Numbered from the stretch's first letter, positions 1-10,423 are shown. The stretch is 35,977 nt of DNA from Mesorhizobium sp. (GCF_004962925.1 NZ_SUEO01000036.1:1-35977), one strand, 5' to 3'. Translations and numbers: made by a program. Notes: generated by a model from the sequence alone, not told the origin.

Positions 1-415
1 TGGCCGGCGGTGTGGTCGAACCCGCTGCAGGCGGCGCAGCGGGAGCCGGAGCTGCGGCATCATTGCCGGAAGGTGGCGTTGGTGCCGTGTTGCCGGAAGG
101 CGGCGTCGGCGCCGTAGTGCCAGGCAACTGGTTAAGCACGCCACCGCCCGCGCCGTTCGCCGCTGGCACGCGATCGAGAATATCGATCGGCTTCTCGCCG
201 TAACGGGCGATGATCGACAGCGTCAGCGAGGTCGCGAAGAAAGCCGCGGCCAGGATCGCCGTCGCCCGCGTCAGCGCGTTGGCGGCGCCGCGCGCGGTCA
301 TGAAGCCCGATCCGCCGCCGATGCCGAGACCACCGCCTTCGGAGCGCTGCAGCAGCACCACACCGACAAGAGCGAGCACGACCATGAGGTGGACGACGAT
401 TAGTACGGTTTCCAT
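1..415 (-). CDS. secG: SecG, preprotein translocase subunit (partial, 3' end outside window)
   Basis: Small inner-membrane subunit of the SecYEG channel. Reading leftward from the ATG at 413-415, the protein starts METVLIVVHLMVVLALVG, giving a first membrane helix at about residues 3-22. The SecG-type segment LLQRSEGGGLGIGGG follows, then a second helix at about residues 50-68 (ATAILAAAFFATSLTLSII). The remaining visible part is a low-complexity Pro/Ala/Gly tail with a tandem APTPPSGN repeat, typical of the variable tails of alphaproteobacterial SecG. The stop codon lies beyond position 1. The gene follows tpiA on the same strand after 177 bases, the tpiA-secG order common in rhizobia. A possible promoter (TTGGA-type -35 and GTATTG -10, 17 bases apart) lies at 475-503. 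Identity is near certain; only total length is unknown. Confidence 0.93.
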   Translation of the reverse strand, partial: METVLIVVHLMVVLALVGVVLLQRSEGGGLGIGGGSGFMTARGAANALTRATAILAAAFFATSLTLSIIARYGEKPIDILDRVPAANGAGGGVLNQLPGTTAPTPPSGNTAPTPPSGNDAAAPAPAAPPAAGSTTPPA

Positions 416-474
416 AGTTTATCCTGGCAAAGCCTTGCGCGGCCGTGGATACGACCGGTGATTTGGAGGCGGCT

Positions 475-503
475 CAATACAATGCTTTGACGGCATTTCC
501 AAG
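475..503 (-). promoter_or_regulatory. Possible secG promoter
   Basis: On the minus strand CTTGGA is followed after 17 bases by GTATTG, about 60 bases before the secG start. The -35 resembles the rhizobial CTTGAC form; the -10 is a weaker match. It lies in the tpiA-secG gap. Read-through from tpiA is an alternative. Confidence 0.3.
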
Positions 504-592
504 CCCGTGGCCGGAATATGGGAAGCAATGCGCCCTTTGCAACGATTTCCGCTGCGGCACTGCCTATCCGAAGCGCCTGACAGGTCTAGGCG

Positions 593-1360
593 CTAGGAGA
601 TATTTCGATAGGCTTCGGCGATGCCGAGAAAGTCCGCCGCCTTCAGACTGGCGCCGCCGACCAGCGCGCCGTCGACATTTTTCACGCCAAGCAGTTCGAC
701 GGCGTTCGACGGCTTGACCGAGCCACCATAGAGGATGCGCATCTTCGCCGCTGAGCTGCCAAGCTTTTCCGACAGTTTTTCGCGAATATGCGTATGCGCC
801 TCTGTAACGTCGGCGGCGGTCGGCGTCAGTCCTGTGCCGATCGCCCATACCGGCTCGTAGGCGATGACGGTATTCGACGCCGTGGCGTTGGGCGGCACTG
901 AGCCGGCGATCTGGCGCAACAGCACGTCGAGCGTAGCGCCCGCTTCGCGTTCGGCTCTCGTCTCGCCGATGCAGATGATGGCCACCAGCCCGGCACGCCA
1001 CGCAGCGGACGCCTTGGCCTGAACGGTCGCGTCGTCCTCGTTATGATCGGCGCGGCGTTCGGAATGACCGACGATGACGTGGCTGGCGCCCGCATCTTTC
1101 AGCATCTCGGCCGAAATGCAGCCGGTATGGGCGCCGCTCTCCTTGGTGTGGCAATCCTCTCCGCCGGCCCGGACCGGCGTACGCGACAAAATCTCTGCGG
1201 CGTGCGCAAGCAGCGTCGCCGGAACGCAGACCAGCGCTTCGGTCTCCGCATCGAGCCCGCTCATGAAGCCGTTGCCGATCATCCTGAGTTCGTTGAGCGA
1301 GGCACTGGTGCCGTTCATTTTCCAGTTGCCTGCGACCAGCGGGCGGATTCCTGGCGTCAT
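593..1360 (-). CDS. tpiA: Triosephosphate isomerase
   Basis: Interconverts glyceraldehyde-3-phosphate and dihydroxyacetone phosphate in central carbon metabolism (cytoplasm). The 255-residue product has the expected length. Active-site residues are visible: Lys14 in GNWKMNG, His99 in VIVGHSERR and Glu169 in [12 protein letters not shown]; the phosphate-binding loop near the C-terminus reads [10 protein letters not shown] chose the ATG at 1358-1360 because GGAGA lies 10 bases upstream (1371-1375) and the protein then begins [17 protein letters not shown]. An ATG seven codons earlier (1381) is possible but would place that ribosome-binding sequence inside the gene. It is transcribed away from the PpiD-like gene and toward secG. 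Confidence 0.97.
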   Translation of the reverse strand: MTPGIRPLVAGNWKMNGTSASLNELRMIGNGFMSGLDAETEALVCVPATLLAHAAEILSRTPVRAGGEDCHTKESGAHTGCISAEMLKDAGASHVIVGHSERRADHNEDDATVQAKASAAWRAGLVAIICIGETRAEREAGATLDVLLRQIAGSVPPNATASNTVIAYEPVWAIGTGLTPTAADVTEAHTHIREKLSEKLGSSAAKMRILYGGSVKPSNAVELLGVKNVDGALVGGASLKAADFLGIAEAYRNIS

Positions 1361-1504
1361 GGGATTTGCTTCTCCGGGCAATATTCGGCTGCGTCCTCAC
1401 TACCAAACTCAGCCCACAAAGCAATCGACAGTGGGCCGGAAGGACGCTATTGCGCTTGTTTCAGACTCGGCGCATGCGAAAATGCGCAAAAAATCGGAAG
1501 TGAC

Positions 1505-3397
1505 ATGCTTGGTATCTTGAGAAGCGCGGCGGGGACCTGGGTGGCGAAGGCGCTGCTGGTATTGTTGGTGTTGAGCTTCGCCGTCTGGGGCATTTCGGGG
1601 CAGCTTCTGGGTGGTTTTGCGGGCCATGACGCGGTTATCACCGCCGGAGGCACCAAAGTATCGATCAACGAGTATCGCCTCGCCTATGATCGGCAGATCA
1701 GCGTGATGTCGCAGCAATTCGGCCAGCGCATCAGCCGCGAGCAGGCGACGGCGCTCGGCCTGGATAACCAAGTGCTGGCGCAACTCGTGTCGGGTGCAGT
1801 GCTCGATGAGCAGGCCCGCAAGCTCGGGCTTGGGCTGTCCAAGGACCGCCTGGCCCAACTCACGCATGAGGACCCGGCCTTCAAGGGCCCTGGCGGCACG
1901 TTCGACAGAAGGACTTTCGAATACATACTGCAACAGGTCGGCATGCGGCCTGAAGACTATCTCAGGAATCGCGCCCAGGTGGCTGTGCGCCAGCAGATCG
2001 TCGAGGCGGTTTCGGACGGTCTCAAGACTCCGGATACCTTCTTGAAGGCGGTCGCGCTCTATCGTGGCGAAGACCGCACCATCGACTATCTGACTTTACC
2101 GAAATCGCTGGTCGAGCCGATTGAAGCGCCGTCCGACAGTGCGCTTTCGACCTATTTCGAGGAAAACAAGAAGACCTATGCGGCGCCTGAGTACCGCAAA
2201 TTCTCCTATGTCAGGCTCGAGCCGCAAGACATTATGGATTTGAGTGCTGTGACCGACCAACAGGTCAGCGACGACTACAACAAGAACAAGGGGCGCTACA
2301 CCACGCCGGAAACGCGCACTATCGAACAGCTCGTGTTCAAGACGGCTGATGCCGCCAAGGCCGCGCTCGATTCACTCAGGACCGGCGCGACCTTCGACAA
2401 AATCGTTGCCGCCGAGGGCAAGACGCAAGCCGACACGCTGCTCGGCACGCTGTCCAAGGACAAGATAGCCGACAAGGCGGTGGCCGACGCCGCCTTCGCG
2501 CTCAACGTCAACGAAGTCAGCCCGGTCGTTCAGGGCGCCTTTGGTCCGGTGCTGCTGCGCGTCACCGATATCAAGCCCGAAGTGGTGAAGCCGCGGGCCG
2601 AAGTGTCCGCCGAAATCCGCAAGGATCTGGCGCTGAGCGAGGCAAGCCGCATTCTGCTGGACGTGCATGACAACTACGAAGATAGCCGCGCTTCGGGCAG
2701 CACGCTTGCGCAAGCTGCCGAAAAACTGAAGCTGAAGGTTGTCACCATCGACGCGATCGATCGCACCGGCCAGAGGCCGGACGGTACCATCGTCAACGAT
2801 CTGCCGGAATCGCCAGATCTCATCAAGGCGGTGTTCGACGCCGAACCCGGCGCCGAGAATCCCGACCTCACAACCGCCGGCAACGGCTTCGTGTTTTACG
2901 AGGTGGATTCGATCACGCCGGCCCGTGACCGCACACTGGATGAAGTCCGCCAGAAGGTAGTGGCCGACTGGACGGCGGCGGAAACGACCAAGCGGCTTAC
3001 GGCGAAAGCGGACGAACTCGAAAAGCGGCTTACGGCCGGCGCCACGCTCGATGTGATCGCAAGCGAGCTCAAGCTCGAGAAGCAGACCAAGCGCGGCGTC
3101 AAGCGCGAGGCGGATGACGTCGATTTCGGCAAGGAAGGGGCGGCTGCGATGTTCGGCGAAGGCGAAGGCGGGACCGGGTTGATCCCCTCGCCCACCGGCG
3201 ACGGACAGATACTGTTCAAGATTGCCGAAGTCTTCGAGCCTGCCGGAGCCGACGCCAGCTCGGTGCCAGAGGACGCGCAGAAATCCTTCACCTCCGGTAT
3301 GTCCGACGACCTGCTCGACCAGTTGGTGGCGCAGTTGCAGACGCAATACGACGTTCGCATCGACCAGACAGCCGTTGCCCAAGCCCTGACCAGATGA
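1505..3397 (+). CDS. PpiD/SurA-like periplasmic peptidyl-prolyl isomerase
   Basis: 630-residue membrane-anchored folding factor of the PpiD type. Residues about 1-38 form a short basic cytoplasmic end and one membrane helix ([18 protein letters not shown]). A SurA_N-like region follows (about 40-200), including [18 protein letters not shown], then a PPIC-type region at about 235-380 ([19 protein letters not shown]...[13 protein letters not shown]). The C-terminal part is helical and charged and probably completes the chaperone cradle. The family assists release and folding of exported proteins at the Sec channel. The open frame extends upstream to 1043, but that stretch is antisense to tpiA. 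The ATG at 1505 has GGAAG six bases upstream, and the hydrophobic anchor begins soon after. The stop overlaps the trpD start by 4 bases (ATGA), so the two are probably co-translated. PPIase activity is inferred, not shown. Confidence 0.88.
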   Translation: MLGILRSAAGTWVAKALLVLLVLSFAVWGISGQLLGGFAGHDAVITAGGTKVSINEYRLAYDRQISVMSQQFGQRISREQATALGLDNQVLAQLVSGAVLDEQARKLGLGLSKDRLAQLTHEDPAFKGPGGTFDRRTFEYILQQVGMRPEDYLRNRAQVAVRQQIVEAVSDGLKTPDTFLKAVALYRGEDRTIDYLTLPKSLVEPIEAPSDSALSTYFEENKKTYAAPEYRKFSYVRLEPQDIMDLSAVTDQQVSDDYNKNKGRYTTPETRTIEQLVFKTADAAKAALDSLRTGATFDKIVAAEGKTQADTLLGTLSKDKIADKAVADAAFALNVNEVSPVVQGAFGPVLLRVTDIKPEVVKPRAEVSAEIRKDLALSEASRILLDVHDNYEDSRASGSTLAQAAEKLKLKVVTIDAIDRTGQRPDGTIVNDLPESPDLIKAVFDAEPGAENPDLTTAGNGFVFYEVDSITPARDRTLDEVRQKVVADWTAAETTKRLTAKADELEKRLTAGATLDVIASELKLEKQTKRGVKREADDVDFGKEGAAAMFGEGEGGTGLIPSPTGDGQILFKIAEVFEPAGADASSVPEDAQKSFTSGMSDDLLDQLVAQLQTQYDVRIDQTAVAQALTR

Positions 3398-4404
3398 GCG
3401 CGCTCAAGACCCATATCGCCAAGGTCGCGGCCGGCAGCGCCCTATCCTTCGAGGAGGCGCGCGAGGCCTTCGACATCATCATGTCGGGCGACGCTACGCC
3501 CGGCCAGATCGGCGGTTTCCTGATGGCGCTGCGGGTGCGCGGCGAGACGGTGAGCGAGATTTCCGGCGCCGTCGCCACCATGCGCGCCAAGATGCTGCGT
3601 GTCGATGCGCCCGCTGGCGCCATCGACATCGTCGGCACCGGCGGCGACAATTCCCACAGCGTCAACATCTCGACCGCATCCGCCTTCGTCATCGCCGCCT
3701 GCGGCGTGCCGGTGGCCAAGCACGGCAATCGCGGACTGTCCTCGCAGACAGGCGCCGCCGACGTGCTGACCGCGCTCGGCGTCAGGATCGATATCCCGCC
3801 GGAAACGATCAGCCGCTGCATCCACGATGCAGGCGTCGGCTTCATGTTCGCGCCGGCGCATCATCCGGCGATGAAGCATGTCGGCCCGACCCGCGTCGAG
3901 CTCGGCACCCGCACCATCTTCAACCTGCTTGGCCCACTCTCCAATCCGGCTGGTGTCAGCAGGCAGATGGTTGGCGTGTTCTTGCCGGAATGGATCATGC
4001 CGGTGGCTGAGACGCTGAAGGCACTGGGCGCCGAACACGCCTGGGTCGCCCATGGCGATGGCTATGACGAAATCACCACCACCGGTGAAACCCAAGTGGC
4101 CGAACTGGTCGGCGGTGAGATCCGCACCTTTACGCTGACCCCGGAAGCGGTCGGGCTGAAGCGTCACACCAAGGACGAGTTGCGCGGCGGCGATGCCGCC
4201 TACAACGCCCAGGCGCTGCGCGACATGCTGGGCGGTGCAGCTGGCGCCTTCCGTGATACGGTGCTGATGAACGCCGGGGCGGGACTGGTGGTGGCGGGCA
4301 AGGCCACGACCCTTGCCGACGGCATGGCGACGGCAGCGCAAGCCATCGACAGCGGCCGGGCGCTGCAAGTGCTCGATCGGCTGGTCGAGATTTCGAACGG
4401 ATAG
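3394..4404 (+). CDS. trpD: Anthranilate phosphoribosyltransferase
   Basis: Joins anthranilate to PRPP, the second step of tryptophan synthesis (cytoplasm). The 336-residue product has the family length and lacks a fused glutamine amidotransferase. The PRPP-binding GTGGD loop is at residues 81-85 within [19 protein letters not shown]. The conserved KHGNRG is at 109-114, and the later [22 protein letters not shown] block is intact. The ATG overlaps the stop of the PpiD-like gene by 4 bases, and the trpC GTG start follows 4 bases after the trpD stop. trpE, trpG and the remaining trp genes are not in the window, in line with the split trp loci of rhizobia. Confidence 0.97.
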   Translation: MSALKTHIAKVAAGSALSFEEAREAFDIIMSGDATPGQIGGFLMALRVRGETVSEISGAVATMRAKMLRVDAPAGAIDIVGTGGDNSHSVNISTASAFVIAACGVPVAKHGNRGLSSQTGAADVLTALGVRIDIPPETISRCIHDAGVGFMFAPAHHPAMKHVGPTRVELGTRTIFNLLGPLSNPAGVSRQMVGVFLPEWIMPVAETLKALGAEHAWVAHGDGYDEITTTGETQVAELVGGEIRTFTLTPEAVGLKRHTKDELRGGDAAYNAQALRDMLGGAAGAFRDTVLMNAGAGLVVAGKATTLADGMATAAQAIDSGRALQVLDRLVEISNG

Positions 4405-4408
4405 AGCC

Positions 4409-5260
4409 GTGTCTGATATCCTGCGCAAGATCGAAGCCTACAAACGCGACGAGATCGCGGCGGCGAAGGCGCGCGTGCCGCTTGCCGAGATCAAGGCACG
4501 GGCGAAGGACACCGATGCGCCGCGCGGCTTTCTCTCGGCCCTTGAAGCTATGCGCAAATCCGGCAGCTTCGCGCTGATCGCCGAGATCAAGAAGGCGAGC
4601 CCGTCCAAGGGCCTGATTCGAGCCGATTTCGATCCGCCGGCATTGGCCAGAGCCTATGCGAGAGGTGGCGCCGCCTGTCTCTCGGTGCTGACCGACGCGC
4701 CGTCCTTCCAGGGCGCGCCTGAATTCCTCACCGCTGCGCGCAGCGCCGTGACATTGCCCGCCTTGCGCAAGGATTTTCTGTTCGAGCCTTATCAGGTGTT
4801 CGAAGCCCGTGCATGGGGCGCGGACGCCATCCTGATCATCATGGCGAGCGTCGATGACGCCGTGGCCAGGGAGCTCGAAACGACGGCTTTCGAGCTCGGT
4901 ATGGACGCGCTGGTCGAGGTGCATGACGAAGCCGAGACGGAACGCGCGCTGAAACTGTCGTCCCGGCTGATCGGCATCAACAACCGCAACCTCCGGACGT
5001 TCGAAACCAGTCTCGATACTTCGGAGCGGCTCGCGACGATGGTGCCGGCGAACCGCCTGCTGGTCAGCGAGAGCGGTATTTTCTCGCACGAGGACTGCCG
5101 CAGGCTGGAAAAAAGCGACATTGGTACCTTCCTTGTCGGCGAGAGCCTGATGCGGCAACAGGATGTGGCCGCCGCAACGCACCTGCTTTTGACGGGCAAG
5201 GCGCCGGCTCATGCATCGGCCCGAAAATCGGAATCGATTTTCGGAGAGCACGATGCATAA
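4409..5260 (+). CDS. trpC: Indole-3-glycerol-phosphate synthase with repeat-derived C-terminus
   Basis: Closes the indole ring of CdRP, giving indole-3-glycerol phosphate, after TrpD. The start is a GTG at 4409 giving (M)[15 protein letters not shown]. The open frame continues upstream but overlaps trpD. Conserved blocks are present: [12 protein letters not shown] (about 58-68, including the catalytic Lys region), LRKDF (119-123), IGINNRNL (188-195) and VSESGI (219-224). The 283-residue length exceeds the usual 265-270. The last 16 residues (HASARKSE... to the stop) are encoded by the left palindrome of a RIME-like repeat at 5211-5314, so the native terminus has probably been replaced or lengthened. 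The core enzyme looks intact. It is not fused to TrpF. Confidence 0.97.
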   Translation: MSDILRKIEAYKRDEIAAAKARVPLAEIKARAKDTDAPRGFLSALEAMRKSGSFALIAEIKKASPSKGLIRADFDPPALARAYARGGAACLSVLTDAPSFQGAPEFLTAARSAVTLPALRKDFLFEPYQVFEARAWGADAILIIMASVDDAVARELETTAFELGMDALVEVHDEAETERALKLSSRLIGINNRNLRTFETSLDTSERLATMVPANRLLVSESGIFSHEDCRRLEKSDIGTFLVGESLMRQQDVAAATHLLLTGKAPAHASARKSESIFGEHDA

Positions 5261-5314
5261 ATCCAAACCATTAGAGCCGACTTTGTGCGTCCAAACGGAC
5301 GCACGTCGCTCTAA
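5211..5314 (+). repeat. RIME-like two-palindrome repeat, copy A
   Basis: Two inverted repeats lie in tandem. The left one is centred on CGAAAATCGGAATCGATTTTCG (5222-5243 core), flanked by ATGCATCG (5211-5218) and CGATGCAT (5251-5258). The right one has arms TTAGAGC (5271-5277) plus GTGCGTCC (5285-5292) against GGACGCAC (5297-5304) plus GCTCTAA (5308-5314), with a 4-base loop. Layout and size match the rhizobial intergenic mosaic elements (RIME). The left half lies inside trpC and carries its stop codon. A related copy occurs at 17865-17959. Confidence 0.85.
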
Positions 5315-5326
5315 GGCCGTCTGACG

Positions 5327-5824
5327 ATGACGGCTGCCCTCACCCATCTTGGCGCGAAAGGCGAAGCCAATATGGTCGATGTCGGCGACAAGGCGGAAAC
5401 GACCCGCACGGCGATCGCCGAAGGTTTTGTCTCGATGCGGCCAGAAACGCTGAAGATGATCCTCGACGGTGACGCCAAGAAAGGCGACGTGCTGGGCACC
5501 GCGCGCATCGCCGGCATCATGGCGGCCAAGAGGACGCATGAGCTGATCCCGCTCTGCCACCCGCTGCTGCTGACCAAGATATCCGTCGACATCGAACCGG
5601 ACGCGACGCTGCCCGGCCTGAAGGTCACGGCGCTGGCCCGTGTCACCGGAAAGACCGGCGTCGAGATGGAGGCGCTGACCGCCGTCTCGGCCGCCTGCCT
5701 GACCATCTACGATATGGCCAAGGCGGTCGACCGCGCCATGGTGATCTCCGGCATCAGGCTGGTGGAAAAGACCGGCGGCAAATCCGGCGACTACAAGGTA
5801 GGCGCCCAAGAGGCAGGCCAATAA
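5327..5824 (+). CDS. moaC: Cyclic pyranopterin monophosphate synthase MoaC
   Basis: Converts the MoaA product (3',8-cyclo-GTP) to cyclic pyranopterin monophosphate in molybdenum cofactor synthesis. The 165-residue length is standard. Family signatures are present: NMVDVGDK near the start, [16 protein letters not shown] (about 65-80) with the conserved LCHP, and [23 protein letters not shown] in the C-terminal half. The start at 5327 lies 12 bases after the RIME-like repeat and has only a weak AAGG-type ribosome-binding site. The stop codon shares one base with the moeA start (TAATG), suggesting coupled translation. moaA is not in the window. Confidence 0.97.
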   Translation: MTAALTHLGAKGEANMVDVGDKAETTRTAIAEGFVSMRPETLKMILDGDAKKGDVLGTARIAGIMAAKRTHELIPLCHPLLLTKISVDIEPDATLPGLKVTALARVTGKTGVEMEALTAVSAACLTIYDMAKAVDRAMVISGIRLVEKTGGKSGDYKVGAQEAGQ

Positions 5825-7029
5825 TGGCGCTGCTTCCGGTCGCCGAGGCGCTTGAGCGCCTGCTCGAAGATGCTGCGCCCTTGCAAGCTGAAAGCGTCAC
5901 CCTGATGGACGCCGCCGACCGGGTGCTGGCGGAACCGCTCACGGCGCTCCGCACTCAGCCGCCCTTCAACGCGTCCGCCATGGACGGCTATGCAGTGCGG
6001 GCCGAGGATGTCGCCTCCGTGCCGGCAAGACTTTCGGTGATCGGCACGGCGCCGGCCGGACGCGGCTTTGCCGGAACGGTCGGCCCGGCGCAGGCCGTGC
6101 GCATCTTCACCGGCGCGCCGCTTCCCGCAGGCGCTGACACCATCGTCATCCAAGAGAACGCCAGGGATCTCGGCGGTGGCAGCATCGAAGTGACCGCGTC
6201 TACGGTTGAAGGCCGCAACATCCGGCGCCTCGGGCTCGATTTCTTGAAGGGCGATCTTCTGCTGGAGAAAGGCCGCCTGCTTGATCCGGCGGCGTTGTCG
6301 CTGGCAGCGTCGGCCAACCATCCGCAGGTCAGCGTGGTGAAACGGCCGCTGGTCGCCATCATCGCCACCGGCGACGAATTGCTGCCACCAGGCAGCGACC
6401 TTGGCCCCGACCAGATCATCTCGTCCAACGCCTATGGCGTCGCCGCCGCGGCGCGCTCGGTCGGCGCCAGCGCGCTCGACCTCGGCATCGCCCCCGACCG
6501 CAAGGAGGCGATCGCCGCGCTGGTAAAAAAGGCGGTCGATGCAGGAGCCGACGTCATCGTCACACTGGGCGGCGCCTCGGTCGGCGACCACGACCTCGTC
6601 CATGACGTGCTGACTGGCGAAGGCATGACGCTCGATTTCTGGAAGATCGCCATGCGGCCGGGCAAGCCGCTGATGTTCGGGCGGCTGGGCGATATCCGCT
6701 GCATCGGCCTGCCCGGCAATCCGGTGGCGAGCCTGGTCTGCACGCAGCTCTTCCTGAAGCCGCTGCTTGCGCGGCTCGGCGGCCGCGCCTACCGGCAGGA
6801 CATGCGCCAGGCGCGGCTCGGCGCCGCCATGCCGGCCAACGATATCAGGCAGGACTATGTACGCGCCGTGGTGAAGGAAGAGGCCGGCACGCTTAAGGCG
6901 ACGCCGTTCGGCATCCAGGATTCCTCGATGCTCAGAATGCTGGCCGACGCCGACGGGCTGATCGTGCGCGAGCCATTCGCACCCCCAGCCGCGACAGGCG
7001 CCGCCTGCAGCGTGCTGATGCTACGCTGA
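5824..7029 (+). CDS. moeA: Molybdopterin molybdenumtransferase MoeA
   Basis: Inserts molybdate into adenylylated molybdopterin, the final general step of Moco assembly. The 401-residue product has the family length. Visible landmarks are [17 protein letters not shown] (about 48-64), the MoCF-type IIATGDEL block (about 179-186), [11 protein letters not shown] (about 247-257) and the [10 protein letters not shown] block (about 297-306). It starts at the last base of the moaC stop codon. About 100 bases separate it from lexA, which has its own promoter, so MoeA probably ends the ppiD-trpDC-moaC-moeA transcript. Confidence 0.97.
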   Translation: MALLPVAEALERLLEDAAPLQAESVTLMDAADRVLAEPLTALRTQPPFNASAMDGYAVRAEDVASVPARLSVIGTAPAGRGFAGTVGPAQAVRIFTGAPLPAGADTIVIQENARDLGGGSIEVTASTVEGRNIRRLGLDFLKGDLLLEKGRLLDPAALSLAASANHPQVSVVKRPLVAIIATGDELLPPGSDLGPDQIISSNAYGVAAAARSVGASALDLGIAPDRKEAIAALVKKAVDAGADVIVTLGGASVGDHDLVHDVLTGEGMTLDFWKIAMRPGKPLMFGRLGDIRCIGLPGNPVASLVCTQLFLKPLLARLGGRAYRQDMRQARLGAAMPANDIRQDYVRAVVKEEAGTLKATPFGIQDSSMLRMLADADGLIVREPFAPPAATGAACSVLMLR

Positions 7030-7064
7030 ACAAACCGTCAACACATTCATTAAACTTTAAACGG

Positions 7065-7093
7065 TTGCGGAACACAACTGGAACAGATAGTGT
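7065..7093 (+). promoter_or_regulatory. Putative lexA promoter
   Basis: TTGCGG (7065-7070) and TAGTGT (7088-7093) are separated by exactly 17 bases, about 40 bases before the lexA start. The SOS box at 7070-7084 fills the spacer, so bound LexA would block RNA polymerase. The hexamers are imperfect; the placement relative to the operator is the main support. Confidence 0.5.
7070..7084 (+). promoter_or_regulatory. SOS box (LexA operator), alphaproteobacterial type
   Basis: GAAC-ACAACTG-GAAC is a perfect GAAC-N7-GAAC direct repeat, the reverse complement of the GTTC-N7-GTTC LexA operator of Alphaproteobacteria. It lies about 50 bases upstream of lexA. A degenerate second copy, GTTC-N7-GTTT, lies at 7096-7110 on the other strand sense. 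Together they imply autorepression of lexA. Confidence 0.88.
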
Positions 7094-7133
7094 TTGTTCT
7101 GGGTTTGTTTTTCTGATTCTGTTGGGGGTCGCG

Positions 7134-7871
7134 ATGCTGACACGCAAACAACATGAGCTGCTGATGTTCATCCACGAGCGGCTGAAGGAAAGCGGCATTC
7201 CACCCTCGTTCGACGAGATGAAAGAAGCGCTCGACCTCGCCTCCAAATCGGGAATCCATCGGCTGATCACGGCGCTGGAGGAGCGCGGCTTCATTCGCCG
7301 GCTGCCCAACCGCGCCCGCGCGCTGGAAGTGCTGCGCTTGCCCGATTCAATCGCGCCCGGCCTCAATGCGGCGCGCAAATTCTCGCCGAGCGTCATCCAG
7401 GGCAGCCTTGGGCAGGGCAGTCTCGGTAGACAGATCAAGCCGGCGCCTTCACGCATGCCTTCGGCCGGCAATGACGACGATGTCGTTGCCACCGTCTCCA
7501 TCCCGGTGATGGGCCGCATCGCTGCCGGTGTACCGATCGATGCCATCCAGCACCAGACGCATTCGATCTCGGTGCCACCGGACATGATCACCGGCGGCAC
7601 GCACTACGCGCTGGAGGTCAAGGGTGATTCGATGATCGAGGCCGGCATTTTCGACGGCGACACAGTCATCATCCGCAATGCCGACACCGCCCAACCTGGC
7701 GAGATCATTGTCGCACTGGTCGACGAGGAGGAAGCGACGCTGAAGCGGTTCCGCCGCAAAGGCGCCTCGATCGCCCTGGAAGCCGCCAATCCGGCCTATG
7801 AGACGCGCATCTTCGGGCCGGACCGGGTCAAGGTGCAAGGCAAGCTGGTCGGGTTGATCCGACGTTACTGA
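7134..7871 (+). CDS. lexA: LexA, SOS repressor and self-cleaving serine protease
   Basis: Represses DNA-damage genes until RecA filaments trigger autocleavage. The 245-residue product begins [17 protein letters not shown], with a winged helix-turn-helix at about 1-65 ([16 protein letters not shown]). The hinge is longer than in E. coli (about 70-120). Cleavage site Ala131-Gly132 lies in MGRIAAGVP; catalytic Ser166 ([10 protein letters not shown]) and Lys204 (EATLKRF) are present. The start at 7134 has GGGGG upstream. An in-frame ATG at 7065 would put the SOS box inside the gene and is rejected. The last 7 bases overlap the end of comEC on the other strand. Confidence 0.97.
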   Translation: MLTRKQHELLMFIHERLKESGIPPSFDEMKEALDLASKSGIHRLITALEERGFIRRLPNRARALEVLRLPDSIAPGLNAARKFSPSVIQGSLGQGSLGRQIKPAPSRMPSAGNDDDVVATVSIPVMGRIAAGVPIDAIQHQTHSISVPPDMITGGTHYALEVKGDSMIEAGIFDGDTVIIRNADTAQPGEIIVALVDEEEATLKRFRRKGASIALEAANPAYETRIFGPDRVKVQGKLVGLIRRY

Positions 7872-10321
7872 GCGGCAGCTTTCTTGGGTTTCTCGGCCCT
7901 GCGGTATGGCGGCAGGCCCCTCGCCTCGCGCGAAAATCTCCGTTGCTCATGCCAAGGCCTATATGGCTGTTTGACAGCAAAACGGATTTCTGCGCGCGTC
8001 GTCGCCGATAGCGGATCGAAAAAGACGGCAGCACTGCCCATGCGAGCGAGCTGCCGTTTGGTGACGACTAGAACCAGCGGATTGCGGCAGGGATTATAAT
8101 AGGCTGTGGCATCGTCGATGACGATCAGATCCGCAAAGGCACAGGCTGGCCGCGCGATTTTGCGATCGTCGGCGAGCGCGATGATCGCGCCGGACGGATG
8201 CCGGGCAAGGCACAGGCCGGCAGTGCAGTAGAAAGGCGCTCCCGGCGGCAGGTCGGCCGGGTCGGCGATGTCGAACCGCACGTCTCCTTTTTCGAACGTC
8301 TCCGGCTCGACAATGGTCGCTGAAGTCAGCGCATGTTTCCAATTGTTGGTGGTGAATTCGTTCGAACGCACCCGATTGACGGCAAGTTCGCCGCCGCCGA
8401 TCGGCAGCGCCACCAGATGCGCATCCTCCGAGATCAGCACGTCGGGGGTGCGTGTCTCGGAAATCGTCAGCAGGCCGGCAAGCGCAAAGGGAAGTGCCGC
8501 AAGCCGCAACCATGTCGTCGCCATCGTGGCGATGACCAGGGCGACCGTCACCAGCAGAACCGACTGCAACGAAATCAGCCCGACTGCATCGACCGGCGAA
8601 CGCTCGGAGATCCATCCCGATATTGCAATCATGGCCGTCAGCCCCTTGCCCATCATGTAGAGGAAGGGGCCGTCGAAGCCGAAAGGCATTGTCAAGGCGC
8701 TGATGACCGCCAGGAACATGACGATCGTGACGATCGGCATGACGGCCAGATTGGCGAACAGGCTGAGCGGCGAGACGCGCTGAAAGTGCCAGATGGCGAA
8801 GAGCGCGGTGGCGCTGCCGGCAATGATGGAGGTCATTGCTATGGTGCCTGTCCCAGCGACGAGTTTCCGCGTGACGAAAGCGACCGGGGACCGTCGCTGT
8901 GGCGGCGCGGTGGCCTTGTCGGCACGATAGTCGGACCAGCCGGCATAGGCGCCCACGAGAGCCGCGGTCGCGGCGAACGACATCTGGAAGCTTGGGCCGA
9001 CCACCTCGTGCGGCGACACGACGATGACGGCGATGGCTGAAATCGTAAGATTGCGCATGGTGAGCGCGGCCCGATCGAACAGTACGGCGACAAGCATCAC
9101 CGCCAGCATGATGAAGCTGCGCTCAGCCGCGACCACGACACCGGAAAAAATGAGATAGGCAGCGATGGAAAGGAGTGCGGCGCCGGCCGCATATTTTTTG
9201 ACCGGCCGACGCGACGAAAAATCGGGAAACAGCGCAAAGGCGCCGCGCAGCAATCCCATGATTGTGCCGGCGACAAGCGCCATGTGCAGGCCGGAAATGG
9301 AGATGATGTGGTAGATGCCGGTGCGCCGCATCGATTCGTTGATCTCTTCGGGGATGCCGGCACGCACGCCGACGATCAGCGCAGCGGCAATCTCCCCCTC
9401 GGCGCCACCGATGCTGTCCCTGATATGGTCGGCAATGGTTTCGCGGGCCTTTTCGATCGACGAAGACAGGCGCGCGGCTAACGGTGCATCTTCGGAAGCG
9501 ACGATCTTCGGATTGCCGAGGAAAAAGCCACTGGCACCGATACCGGCGAAATAGCTGTCAAAGGAGAAGTCATAGCTGTCTGGCCTAACCGGGCCAGTCG
9601 GAGGCAGAAGCCTCACATAGCCGGTTGCCACCAAGCCTGCGGTCATCTCAGCGGGAATTTTACGTGCCGAAACCCTGACACGTTCCGGTGCATAATGCAG
9701 TGTCGGCCGGGCGGTCGATATCACGTCGAGGGTCAGCCTGATCCGGCCGTTCGCCATCTGGTCGAGCCTGACGACGCGGCCGGTGAGCTGGGTCTGGATT
9801 ACCGAACCGAGCATCTGCGTTCCCGCGCGCCAGGTTTCAACCTTGGCGGCGAGCACGCCGAGCGCGCACAGCAACGCTGCCATGAAACACAAATGCGTTT
9901 TGCGCCATGACCGCGTGACCGCTGCGCACAATGCCGTGAGGACCACAACGGCTACGGGTTGGGGAAAGTCCGGTTCCACGGCAAGCGAAAAATAGACGAT
10001 CACCCCGGTTGCCAGGAAAACCGGCACCAGCAGGAAGGCGACGCCGCGGTCGAGTTCCATGCCGGCCGCCAAAACAACGCTGTTGCGGATGCCGGATGGT
10101 GAAAGACGGCGGAACTGTCGGCGGAAACGAACGACAGGCCCGGGCATTGGAGCCGATATCGGCGCGGAGCGGTCCGGCGAGAGAGGCTGGATGCCGGGGT
10201 GCGACGCAGGCAGCGAAACGGGTAGCGGCTCGGCGAGAGGAACGTCGGCAAACAGCGATCGTTCGCTGACGCTTGCGATCACGCCCTCACTCTCGTCCAC
10301 GCCGCGGCCTGGTCCAGCCAT
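7865..10321 (-). CDS. comEC: ComEC/Rec2-family membrane protein
   Basis: Polytopic inner-membrane protein related to the DNA-uptake channel of natural transformation. The 818-residue product has a polar N-terminus of about 85 residues, then hydrophobic helices and a DUF4131-like region (about 90-260). The Competence domain follows (about 300-600), marked by [18 protein letters not shown] and [15 protein letters not shown]. The C-terminal roughly 180 residues would correspond to the metallo-beta-lactamase-like domain, but I see no HxHxDH motif, so metal-dependent nuclease activity is doubtful. It converges with lexA (7-base overlap) and is divergent from gltX (102-base gap). The start at 10321 is the earliest plausible ATG; a later one is possible. 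Whether the organism is transformable cannot be told. Confidence 0.88.
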   Translation of the reverse strand: MAGPGRGVDESEGVIASVSERSLFADVPLAEPLPVSLPASHPGIQPLSPDRSAPISAPMPGPVVRFRRQFRRLSPSGIRNSVVLAAGMELDRGVAFLLVPVFLATGVIVYFSLAVEPDFPQPVAVVVLTALCAAVTRSWRKTHLCFMAALLCALGVLAAKVETWRAGTQMLGSVIQTQLTGRVVRLDQMANGRIRLTLDVISTARPTLHYAPERVRVSARKIPAEMTAGLVATGYVRLLPPTGPVRPDSYDFSFDSYFAGIGASGFFLGNPKIVASEDAPLAARLSSSIEKARETIADHIRDSIGGAEGEIAAALIVGVRAGIPEEINESMRRTGIYHIISISGLHMALVAGTIMGLLRGAFALFPDFSSRRPVKKYAAGAALLSIAAYLIFSGVVVAAERSFIMLAVMLVAVLFDRAALTMRNLTISAIAVIVVSPHEVVGPSFQMSFAATAALVGAYAGWSDYRADKATAPPQRRSPVAFVTRKLVAGTGTIAMTSIIAGSATALFAIWHFQRVSPLSLFANLAVMPIVTIVMFLAVISALTMPFGFDGPFLYMMGKGLTAMIAISGWISERSPVDAVGLISLQSVLLVTVALVIATMATTWLRLAALPFALAGLLTISETRTPDVLISEDAHLVALPIGGGELAVNRVRSNEFTTNNWKHALTSATIVEPETFEKGDVRFDIADPADLPPGAPFYCTAGLCLARHPSGAIIALADDRKIARPACAFADLIVIDDATAYYNPCRNPLVLVVTKRQLARMGSAAVFFDPLSATTRAEIRFAVKQPYRPWHEQRRFSREARGLPPYRRAEKPKKAAAQ

Positions 10322-10423
10322 CGGGTCTGCCCCTTGCGCCCTTGACCTCCTATGCTACATGAACGCGCGACGCGCGAAAGTCCGCGCAACCACATCGGTT
10401 TCCTGCGCTTGCCCGAGAGTTCC

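Noticed and set aside
1043..1504. In-frame upstream extension of the PpiD-like gene
   Set aside because: It is antisense to tpiA, lacks a signal or anchor at its start, and a good ribosome-binding site precedes the ATG at 1505.
4130..5821. A 563-codon open frame on the minus strand
   Set aside because: It lies wholly opposite trpD, trpC and moaC, which have clear family motifs; its protein is low-complexity and typical of antisense frames in high-GC DNA.
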